NCBI GenBank assembly: GCA_003225005.1
Contig: QIAN01000494.1
Coordinates: forward strand, 1 to 56,105
Direction: 5' to 3'
From: Acidobacteriota bacterium
Lineage (GTDB): Bacteria > Acidobacteriota > Terriglobia > Terriglobales > Acidobacteriaceae
DNA length: 56,105 bases
The notes under the pieces are model-generated. The model was not told where the DNA came from, did no database searches, and saw only the letters and a list, made by a program, of their open reading frames with translations. Position numbers and translations under genes: made by a program. Below, piece by piece: positions 27,060 to 34,205 of this stretch. Position 1 is the stretch's first letter; each line of letters opens with the position of its first letter.

Positions 27060-27254
27060 ATGCAGAATCCCCTTAAAGAACGCATCGCAAAATTGCGAGA
27101 CGAAATAGCGCAAATCAGTGAAGCGAGCCGACTGTACCTGCATGGCGGCAAAAAGAAGAGACCAGGCGCAGCGGGGGATCATGAACGTCGGCTTCAAAGA
27201 TTGCAGGAAATCCTCGACGAGTTGATGGCGCTGAGCGACTGGAAGAAACTGTGA
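27060..27254 (+). CDS. Small coiled-coil protein, copy 2
   Basis: A 64-residue chain that differs from the protein at 8189-8383 at about ten positions (KERIAKLRDEIAQISEASR, HGGKKKRPGA, HERRLQRLQEILDELMAL). The DNA is also closely similar, including the 20 bases before the ATG (GCTCTGTTAGCCTATCGTC). As in copy 1 there is no visible ribosome-binding site. Two close copies 19 kb apart suggest a recent duplication or selection for dosage. Confidence 0.6.
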   Translation: MQNPLKERIAKLRDEIAQISEASRLYLHGGKKKRPGAAGDHERRLQRLQEILDELMALSDWKKL

Positions 27255-27449
27255 CTATGCATCGGACACCACATTTAGGTTGCTCCCCCGATCTTTCTCC
27301 GCCCTCCTTATTTATGAACTACTTACTTCATTCCTCGTATGTGATTGTTGTGCCACCCAGGAGCGTGATCACTCCTGCTCGAATTCTGGACAACCCCTGA
27401 TGCTCGAATGTGAGGAGTCCGGCGGTATCCAGTCACGCTGTCCGGATGC

Positions 27450-28040
27450 TTACCGGCAAGTGATGCTCGGATTGTCCTTCGCCAATTCCAGACAAGCCGT
27501 ATGTTGCTTCGTGCTCTGCTGCTGATCAGCGACCGAAGTTGGAGTGGAAGCGGGAGCAACTGCTGCTAGAGCAGGAGTTGAAGTTGAAATGTGCGCACTC
27601 GAATTGGGACCTTTGTCTAGCATCGCTTGAAATGCTGTAATCTCCTCTCGCTGGCTCCATATCAACTCCAGAGTTTGCGTTTTGCAGTAATCATCCGGAT
27701 ATTCCCAGACAGGCTGCACAGTCACCTTTGTCATGCCATTGAGTTCGGCCAGCGTGTATGACCATACTTTTTTGGTGGTCATGCCCGTACATGCACTTGA
27801 AGCCATGAAAAGCGCACCTATGACGGGCATCTGCGCTGCCTTCGAGAATCGGAACTGGAACTGGTTGTCGGAATCGAGGGCGTATCCTTCTTTTAGATTG
27901 CTTTGGACGATTAGCACCTTGAGCGTTTGAGCAGAAGCTTTGCTTGTGAATACATACGGTCCCGGCGGAGCTTTTGATTTCTTATCCCGTGCCGCAGCCA
28001 AGGTCGTTATCGCCAGAATTAGAATCAGAACTCGCTTCAT
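27450..28040 (-). CDS. Secreted hypothetical protein, 196 aa
   Basis: A signal peptide (MKRVLILILAITTLAAARDKK) leads a mature chain with beta strands (GPYVFTSKASAQTLKVLIVQS, YALDSDNQFQFRFSKAA, VTVQPVWEYPDDYCKTQTLELIW). The tail is rich in Ala, Ser, Thr and Pro (SAHISTSTPALAAVAPASTPT), like a linker or wall region. Four Cys residues fit disulfides outside the cytoplasm. No enzymatic motif and no lipobox are seen. I do not recognise the family. Confidence 0.6.
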   Translation of the reverse strand: MKRVLILILAITTLAAARDKKSKAPPGPYVFTSKASAQTLKVLIVQSNLKEGYALDSDNQFQFRFSKAAQMPVIGALFMASSACTGMTTKKVWSYTLAELNGMTKVTVQPVWEYPDDYCKTQTLELIWSQREEITAFQAMLDKGPNSSAHISTSTPALAAVAPASTPTSVADQQQSTKQHTACLELAKDNPSITCR

Positions 28041-28097
28041 ACTTTTACCCCATTGTGACTTTAGCGGGATAATCCCGCGAACCGTTAATTACCGGAG

Positions 28098-28247
28098 TCA
28101 TCTCAACAATTCCACGGCACTAATGCTGATCGGAAACGGCTTTTGAACGACCTGAGCCGACGCGAAAGCCCATGCCGTCGAGGTCGCGACCAGCAACAGG
28201 AGGTCCACGAAATGCCGTCCAACTGTTCCTTTGTTCTTCATTCGCAT
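28098..28247 (-). CDS. Short secreted peptide or truncated secreted protein, 49 aa
   Basis: The frame MRMKNKGTVGRHFVDLLLLV then ATSTAWAFASAQ is a clear signal peptide with an AxA-type cleavage site, followed by only 18 residues (VVQKPFPISISAVELLR). The mature part recalls the start of larger acidobacterial secreted proteins, so this is probably a truncated gene. A second ATG two codons on is also possible. Confidence 0.4.
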   Translation of the reverse strand: MRMKNKGTVGRHFVDLLLLVATSTAWAFASAQVVQKPFPISISAVELLR

Positions 28248-28315
28248 GTCTCGTTCGCAGCGCCATTCCAAAATCTATTGCCCACTTTCCTGCAAGTCGA
28301 AAATAGCAAGTAGTT

Positions 28316-28522
28316 TCACTCACCATTTATGAGAACAGTTGTAGTATCGGCACCGCTCAGCGTGGTGGTTTTACCATCCTTGGAAACCGTCGCATCGAAT
28401 TTCGATGTGACCTTTCCCGCTTGTTTTCGTGACGAATTCTATTTTCGCGCTCGTTCTCGCCACGCAGAGATACGGGAAACGGACACAGTTAGCATCACAA
28501 GGAGTACCCGCAGGAAACGCAT
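28316..28522 (-). pseudogene. Small secreted protein with an in-frame TAG
   Basis: GGAGGAAGAAA precedes the ATG at 28522, which opens a signal-like peptide (MRFLRVLLVMLTVSVSRIS). A TAG follows at 28439-28441 after 27 codons. The same frame then reads on to 28316 as KVTSKFDATVSKDGKTTTLS and GADTTTVLINGE, a regular beta-strand sequence that looks coding. Most simply it is a nonsense mutant of a 68-residue exported protein. Confidence 0.45.
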
Positions 28523-28795
28523 TTTCTTCCTCCCGAGATTTGGGATAGTAGCAAAAGCGGAAGAATTGAACGCCTGGTCTCGATTGGTGCAAAATTGCTG
28601 CCCATTTGAGATGGGTTACAGCGTAATCCTTCCAAGGTCGGGCGGAATGATCCGTGCCCCCTTCGGCTCCGGGAACACGGGCAAGTGGTGCGGGAGCAGG
28701 ACGACGCGAATTGTGCTCGCTGCTTGATTCCTCGAATAGAAGCGTCACCAACCCGAACTGCGATAGTATGGCGCGAGAAGTCTAGGGGAATCTCA

Positions 28796-29794
28796 ATGAC
28801 TTGGTTTCTTGCACTGACGCTCATTTTCGCGGGCCTCTTAACGCCAATTGTCGCCGCTCCTTCAACTTCACCGACTGGCCTGCTGCTCGTCGCCAATAAA
28901 GGAGACCAGACTCTCGGTCTGATTGACCCGGATACCGGGCGGCAGGTTGCAACCGTCGCCGCGGGAGGCACTACTGGGCATGAAGTTGTCGGGTCTCCCG
29001 ATGGCAAGCGGGCATTCGTACCAATCTACGGCAACTCTGGAGTCGGTATGCCCGGCACGGACGGAAGCACGCTGGTTGTGATCGACCTCGGTGACCGCAA
29101 GGTAATCCATACCATCGACTTCGGGCACGGCGTCCGTCCCCATTGCGCTGTCTTTGGGCCAAAGGACGGTCTGCTCTATGTCACCACCGAGCTAGACAAA
29201 TCTGTAGCCGTCATCGACCCGCAATCCCTAAAGATTGTCGGGAGCGTTCCGACCCAGCAGGCTGAATCCCACATGCTGGCGATCAGCCCAGAGGGGCGCA
29301 AGGGCTACACGGCGAATGTGGGGCCGGGGACGGTATCGGTGCTCGATCTCGCAGGACGAAAAACCCTCACCGTGATTCCAGTCGCGGGACACGTGCAGCG
29401 CGTTTCGGTCTCACCCGACGGCCGCTGGGTGTTCACCTCAGACACAGAGAAGCCTCGGCTCGCGGTAATTGATACCGCAACGAATAAAGTTGATCGTTGG
29501 ATCACACTGCCCGGCACGGGATACGGGACCGCCCCCACGCCGGATGGCAAATGGCTGCCGGTTGCGATCCCGAGCACGAATGAAGTTGCGGTGGTTGATA
29601 TCCCTACTATGCGGGTGGTGAAGACGATCAGGGTGCCAGCATCACCTCAGGAAGTGCTGATACGACCAGACGGCAGGTTCGCTTACGTTTCGTGCTCCGC
29701 TAGCCACCAGATTGCCGCGATCCAGACCAACGATTGGAGTGTGAAGCTGATCGAAGCCGGGCGCGGGGCTGACGGTCTGGCGTGGGCTAAGTGA
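28796..29794 (+). CDS. YncE-like seven-bladed beta-propeller, secreted
   Basis: The ATG at 28796 has AGGGGAA upstream and a signal peptide (MTWFLALTLIFAGLLTPIVAA). The mature 310 residues are repeats of the YVTN/YncE type: LLLVANKGDQTLGLIDPDTG, GLLYVTTELDKSVAVIDP, KGYTANVGPGTVSVLDLAG, WVFTSDTEKPRLAVIDTATN, IPSTNEVAVVDIPTMRVV and FAYVSCSASHQIAAI. Each blade has the x-V-I-D-x-x-T pattern. Such propellers bind DNA, metal or small ligands at the cell surface. No partner gene lies beside it, so the ligand is unknown. It matches the usual length (about 330) of the family. Confidence 0.85.
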   Translation: MTWFLALTLIFAGLLTPIVAAPSTSPTGLLLVANKGDQTLGLIDPDTGRQVATVAAGGTTGHEVVGSPDGKRAFVPIYGNSGVGMPGTDGSTLVVIDLGDRKVIHTIDFGHGVRPHCAVFGPKDGLLYVTTELDKSVAVIDPQSLKIVGSVPTQQAESHMLAISPEGRKGYTANVGPGTVSVLDLAGRKTLTVIPVAGHVQRVSVSPDGRWVFTSDTEKPRLAVIDTATNKVDRWITLPGTGYGTAPTPDGKWLPVAIPSTNEVAVVDIPTMRVVKTIRVPASPQEVLIRPDGRFAYVSCSASHQIAAIQTNDWSVKLIEAGRGADGLAWAK

Positions 29795-29841
29795 AGTTCG
29801 ACTCGACGCAATGCTTGCAAAGTTGGGCTTAACCAGCCGTT

Positions 29842-29898
29842 GAGTGCGGCTCCGGCAAGAAATACAAGCGGCGCTGCGGCGGGGCGACGGTGAACTGA
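29842..29898 (+). pseudogene. SEC-C zinc motif remnant
   Basis: The codons read ECGSGKKYKRRCGGATVN then stop. This is the C-terminal SEC-C zinc-binding motif (CxCGSGKKYKxCC) with its first Cys and one of the last pair lost, and a TAA lies a few codons upstream in frame. It is a scrap of a SecA-like or SEC-C domain gene. Confidence 0.4.
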
Positions 29899-30135
29899 GC
29901 CCAGCTGCTTGCGCTTGAACTCGATGTCTGCACTCCGCAATCTTTCTTGGTGGTGGATTAGAGGGGGCAGCACTGCCGACCCAGAAAGCTACAAAAAGCT
30001 ACACGTGGGCATATATTAGTTCGCCAAAGTTGACGGCAAATTTCCAAGCTAGCTCCTGCGATGACGTCTCCACTACATTCTGACTGCTTTGGGGCAACTC
30101 TATCACTCGATCCTGATAGCAACCCTGGTCGGGAT

Positions 30136-30222
30136 GGCGTTGCCGGCGCGGTCAAGTGGAGGGGGAAAAGGCTGAGCTGCCGAAAAAGTGACACCGATCT
30201 CATCGGCGAGCACGTCGATGTC
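30136..30222 (+). pseudogene. Possible IS481-type transposase C-terminal remnant
   Basis: The frame contains GVAGAVKWRGKRL and then DLIGEHVDV, which resembles the beta-rich C-terminal domain of IS481-like integrases (x-I-KW-GK...L-GE-VGL). Nothing of the DDE domain is present. This is weak, by pattern only. Confidence 0.25.
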
Positions 30223-30658
30223 GCGTGCATTCCGAGAAGTGGGGGATTTTAGCTGAGCAGTGCATGGCGGTCAAATGCAGCTGATCCAAGCCCTCGGCGG
30301 CGGATGGGACAGGTCGAGACTGCCGGAGCGACCGGAGTGCTGCGGCACACTGGTGAGCAGCAGTGGCCATTGATGACTCGCGAATTTCGATCTTCTTCGC
30401 GGTCCAATGATCGAGCGCATGCGAACCATGACCGCTGACAGAACACCACCAACCTCTTTTGGGGAAGGTGGTGCGCGAGCAGGCGCTTCCGCCCCGTGGC
30501 GCTTGACAGCCCAGCGTCGTCGGTACCTGCTTATTTCCGACGGCGGATTTACTTTCGCGCTCTGCCTTGCGGCTACGCTGTCGCGCGTGCTGCACACTCC
30601 AGTTCGAACGACCGGGACAGGCCCTCACAAACCACAACCCTAAAGCGGAGACAGGTTT

Positions 30659-31954
30659 CTAAGCCGTGGCCAGATAGACGTAACGCAGAATGAATAGGAT
30701 TGTGAGGATCCAGATGAGCGCGTTTACTTCACGAATCCTCCCGGCCGCAATTTTTACGACGGTGTAAGAGATTAATCCCAGGCTGAGGCCGGTTGCGATG
30801 CTGAAGGTAAGAGGCGTGGCCAGCATGGTGATGAATGCCGGGACGGCCTCACTGAATTCCTGCCAGACGATTTGTGCAATGGATTGCGTCATCAGCACGC
30901 CCACCAAGATCAGCGCGGGAGCGGTTGCATAGGCGGGAATCGCGGTGGCCAGCGGTGAGCAGAACGTGGCCAACAGGAAGAGACCGGCGACGGCAATATT
31001 GCTCAGACCGGTACGAGCGCCGGCGGCAACTCCGGCTGCGCTTTCGATGTAACTAGTCACCGTCGACGTTCCTGTCAGGGAGCCGAAAATGGTTCCCACG
31101 GCATCAGCAACCAGAACCCGGCCTACGCGGGGAATCTTGCCGTCCTTGATGAAGCCGCCCTGTTCGCACACTCCCACCAGAGTACCGACGTTGTCGAACA
31201 GATCCACAAACAGGAATGCGAACAGGATTTCGAGTAAGCCGAAGTGGCTAGCGCCGCGAAAATCAAGCTGCAAGAAAGTCGAGGAGGGATGCGGCATCGC
31301 GAAGATTGCCGCTGGCCAGTTCGTGATCCCGCGAAGAATTCCGAGCAGCGCGGTGCCAAAGATGCCGATGAGGATGGCGCCGTGGAACTTTCGTGACATT
31401 AGGATCAGCGTGAGGATGAGGCCAAAGCAGGCGGTCTGCACTTCTTTGTCGGCAAAGCTGCCGAGGCCTACGTATGTAGCCGCATTCGCCACCACAAGCT
31501 TCGCGTTGCGCAGTCCTACAAAAGCGATGAACATCCCAATTCCTGCTGCGGTCGAGTGCTTCAGGCAGTCGGGCATGCCGTTGACAATTTGCTCGCGGAC
31601 ACGCGTCACCGTCAGCACCAGGAAAAGGACTCCTGAACAAAAAACTACCGCAAGCGCCGTACGCCAGGGGACATGCATGGCGATGCAGACGGAAAAAGTG
31701 AAGTAGGCGTTCAGGGACATTCCTGGCGCCAACGCGATGGGATAGTTGGCATAGAGTCCCATCACCAGCGTAGCCACTGCGGCCGAGACGCAAGTGGCAA
31801 ACACCACGCCTTCTGCCGGCATTCCTGCCTGAGCGAGAATCTGTGGGTTCACCACGATGATGTAAGCCATCGTAACGAAAGTGGTGAGGCCACCGAGCAT
31901 CTCCTGTTTAATGGAAGTTTGATTCTCGGCGAGTTTAAAGTGGCGATCGATCAA
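30659..31954 (-). CDS. AzgA-family purine permease (NCS2-like)
   Basis: A 431-residue integral membrane protein with about twelve hydrophobic helices. Family marks are the start EMLGGLTTFVTMAYIIVVNPQILAQ, then APGMSLNAYFTF, GIGMFIAFVGLRNAKLV, LFVDLFDNVGTLVGV and the segment GTSTVTSYIESAAGVAAGARTGLSN. These are the AzgA/GhxP hypoxanthine-guanine-adenine proton symporters. Usual length is about 430-450. It is downstream of guanine deaminase on the same strand, 38 bases after its stop, so uptake and deamination of guanine are likely co-expressed. The exact purine cannot be told from sequence. Confidence 0.92.
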   Translation of the reverse strand: MIDRHFKLAENQTSIKQEMLGGLTTFVTMAYIIVVNPQILAQAGMPAEGVVFATCVSAAVATLVMGLYANYPIALAPGMSLNAYFTFSVCIAMHVPWRTALAVVFCSGVLFLVLTVTRVREQIVNGMPDCLKHSTAAGIGMFIAFVGLRNAKLVVANAATYVGLGSFADKEVQTACFGLILTLILMSRKFHGAILIGIFGTALLGILRGITNWPAAIFAMPHPSSTFLQLDFRGASHFGLLEILFAFLFVDLFDNVGTLVGVCEQGGFIKDGKIPRVGRVLVADAVGTIFGSLTGTSTVTSYIESAAGVAAGARTGLSNIAVAGLFLLATFCSPLATAIPAYATAPALILVGVLMTQSIAQIVWQEFSEAVPAFITMLATPLTFSIATGLSLGLISYTVVKIAAGRIREVNALIWILTILFILRYVYLATA

Positions 31955-31992
31955 TCATCCCCCGGGATGAGAATTGGTGGGCTCGAACACGA

Positions 31993-32460
31993 TCAATACG
32001 CGATCTTGTTGGGTTTGTTTTCCCACGCCCGAAACGCCGCCAACGCTTCTTCGCGCATGATCTGAATCATCGGAATCTTGCGCTGCGAATGCGGCTGCGC
32101 GAGTTCGCGGTAGATCAGTGAATCGTCAAATCCGATCTTGGAGGCATCTGCATCCGCATTGGCAAAATAAACGCGAGAGAGCCGGGCCCAGTAGATTGCC
32201 CCCAAGCACATGGGGCACGGCTCACATGAGGTGTAGATCTCGCAGCCCTCAAGATCAAAAACGCCAAGCTTCTTGCACGCGTCGCGAAGGGCGAGCACTT
32301 CCGCATGCGCGGTGGGATCATTCCTGGAAGTGACCTGATTGGTGCCCTCGGCAATAATCTCGCCGTCTTTTACCACAACCGCCCCAAAGGGCCCGCCGCG
32401 GTCAGAGAGGACGTTGTCAATGGATAGCTGAATGGCGCGGGCCATGAAAGGATTGTCCAT
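31993..32460 (-). CDS. guaD: Guanine deaminase (cytidine-deaminase fold)
   Basis: A 155-residue CDA-fold deaminase. Zinc ligands and the catalytic Glu are visible in TAHAEVLAL (His, Glu) and EPCPMCLGA (two Cys). GPFGAVVVKDGEIIAEGTNQV is the usual start. The C-terminal IYRELAQPHSQRKIPMIQI is typical of the domain-swapped Bacillus GuaD type, which converts guanine to xanthine plus ammonia. It is divergent from the allantoinase operon, with 235 bases between, and precedes the permease. Other CDA-fold specificities are less likely given these neighbours. Confidence 0.88.
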   Translation of the reverse strand: MDNPFMARAIQLSIDNVLSDRGGPFGAVVVKDGEIIAEGTNQVTSRNDPTAHAEVLALRDACKKLGVFDLEGCEIYTSCEPCPMCLGAIYWARLSRVYFANADADASKIGFDDSLIYRELAQPHSQRKIPMIQIMREEALAAFRAWENKPNKIAY

Positions 32461-32695
32461 GTTTTCGCTCTATCTATGCGCAAATCGTCAGGCGCGTGCC
32501 GGCATTAGCAACCCGCGCCAGGCAAATCAGTCGACATCGACTTTCTCGCAGCCGCTGAGCTGAGAAGGGAGTATAAGCCGAGGCTCAGAAGCTCGTAAAA
32601 TGCTGCTTTGATTTCGGTGAAGTGTGCATCGTAAAAAGTGGAGCGATCTCGATAACCTTTATCTCTAGGCGCCAATCTTACAAGGAGCTGACATT

Positions 32696-34072
32696 TTGAG
32701 TTTGCAAGCCTTCGTCGCTCGCAGGGTAATCACTCCCGACGGAATTCGCTCGGCCGCCGTACTGGTTAAAGGCGAGCAAATCCAGGCTATTGTCTCCCCT
32801 GATCAAGTACCTGCCGAGGACTGCAAAGTTCATGATTTCGGCCAAGCGGCCATTCTTCCGGGGCTCGTCGATTCGCACCTGCATATCAACGATCCCGGTC
32901 ACGCAGAGTGGGAGGGATTCGAAACTGCAACCCGGGCCGCGGCGGCAGGTGGATACACATTGCTTGTCGATATGCCCCTGAACTGCCTTCCCGCGACTAC
33001 GACTGTCGCCGCGCTTGAGGCCAAGCGTGCGGCTGCACAAGGCAGATGCCTCGTCGATTGGGCGGCGTGGGGCGGGGTCGTCCACGATAACCAAAGTGAC
33101 ATCGAAGCTCTCGCTACTTCAGGTGTTCGTGGGTTCAAATGCTTTCTGGTCAACCCTGGTATCGATGGCTTCACCATGGTCACGGAGCCGCAATTGCGAT
33201 CGGCCCTACCTCACGTCGCCCGGGCTGGCCTGCCGCTCCTGGTGCACGCGGAACTTCCCGGTCCCATTGATCGGGCGACGGAGGCGTTGGCTAGTGCCGA
33301 TTGGAGCTGTTACTCGACGTATCTTCAGTCGCGGCCCGACGATGCGGAACTGGCTGCCATCCGGTTGATGCTTTCGCTGTGTCGCGAATACGGCTTTCGT
33401 TTGCACATCGTCCATCTCTCGACCAGTCAAGCACTTCACGAACTGCGCGTTGCGCGGTCCAACGGACTTGCGGTAAGCGTGGAGACCTGCCCGCACTATC
33501 TGCACATGTGCGCGGAAACCATCGCGAACGGAGCGACGTTGAGCAAATGTGCGCCGCCGATTCGCAGCCGTGAAAATTGCGAGAGATTGTGGCAGGGCCT
33601 TAGAGATGGGACGATCGATCTGGTGGTGACCGACCATTCTCCGTGCCCTCCGGCTTTGAAGCGTCTCGCGGAGGGCAATTTCCGAAGCGCCTGGGGCGGT
33701 ATTGCAAGCCTTTCAGTAGCTCTGCCGCTGATGTGGAGTGAGGCAAGCCGGCGAGGATTCACATTGTGCGATGTGGCACGCTGGATGGCAGCGGCCCCGG
33801 CCCGACTGGCCGGTTGTGACACGCGCAAGGGCCGGATTGCCGCGGGGTGTGATGCAGACTTCGTCGTGTTCGATCCCGACCGCGAATTCATTGTGACAGA
33901 AGATAGATTGCACTACCGGCATCCGGTCTCTCCCTACCTGGGAGAAACGCTACGCGGGGTGGTGAAGGCTACCTATCTGCGAGGGAGTCCCGTCTTTGCT
34001 GAAGGAGAATTTCCCGGTGAGCCTGGCGGACGTGAATACGCCGCGAATACAAGTCGGCAATCAACCACGTAA
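32696..34072 (+). CDS. allB: Allantoinase
   Basis: AAGGAG lies 8 bases before the TTG start at 32696. This 458-residue amidohydrolase opens the operon. Metal and catalytic residues are DSHLHIND (His 60 and 62 by count), the carboxylated Lys in GFKCFL (about 147), VHAE (about 185), HIVHLSTS (about 240) and VVTDHSPC (about 312). It hydrolyses (S)-allantoin to allantoate. It stands first in the operon although it acts late, and is followed by the three xanthine dehydrogenase genes after 133 bases. Dihydropyrimidinase relatives differ at the GFKCF and DHSPC segments, so allantoinase is the best reading. Confidence 0.9.
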   Translation: MSLQAFVARRVITPDGIRSAAVLVKGEQIQAIVSPDQVPAEDCKVHDFGQAAILPGLVDSHLHINDPGHAEWEGFETATRAAAAGGYTLLVDMPLNCLPATTTVAALEAKRAAAQGRCLVDWAAWGGVVHDNQSDIEALATSGVRGFKCFLVNPGIDGFTMVTEPQLRSALPHVARAGLPLLVHAELPGPIDRATEALASADWSCYSTYLQSRPDDAELAAIRLMLSLCREYGFRLHIVHLSTSQALHELRVARSNGLAVSVETCPHYLHMCAETIANGATLSKCAPPIRSRENCERLWQGLRDGTIDLVVTDHSPCPPALKRLAEGNFRSAWGGIASLSVALPLMWSEASRRGFTLCDVARWMAAAPARLAGCDTRKGRIAAGCDADFVVFDPDREFIVTEDRLHYRHPVSPYLGETLRGVVKATYLRGSPVFAEGEFPGEPGGREYAANTSRQSTT

Positions 34073-34205
34073 GCCTTTTCTATTTTCCTTCACAACACTT
34101 CCACTCCATTGTGACCCAGTCTGTCATACACTATCCCATCCGCGGGTCTTGCCCCTTCTCCAGTCACAGGCGTCGGACAGATTCTCACGGATCCAGGGAG
34201 TCGAA

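Larger units (their letters stand above)
29795..30658. other. Gene-poor stretch with degraded remnants
   Basis: No intact gene is visible here. It holds a SEC-C motif scrap (29842-29898) and a possible transposase tail (30136-30222), described separately. The rest gives only shadow frames. It forms the left border of the purine island. Confidence 0.5.

Noticed and set aside
30200-30637. Minus-strand frame of 145 codons and several overlapping ones
   Set aside because: Arg/Ser-rich composition with no motif; it lies in a gene-poor stretch.
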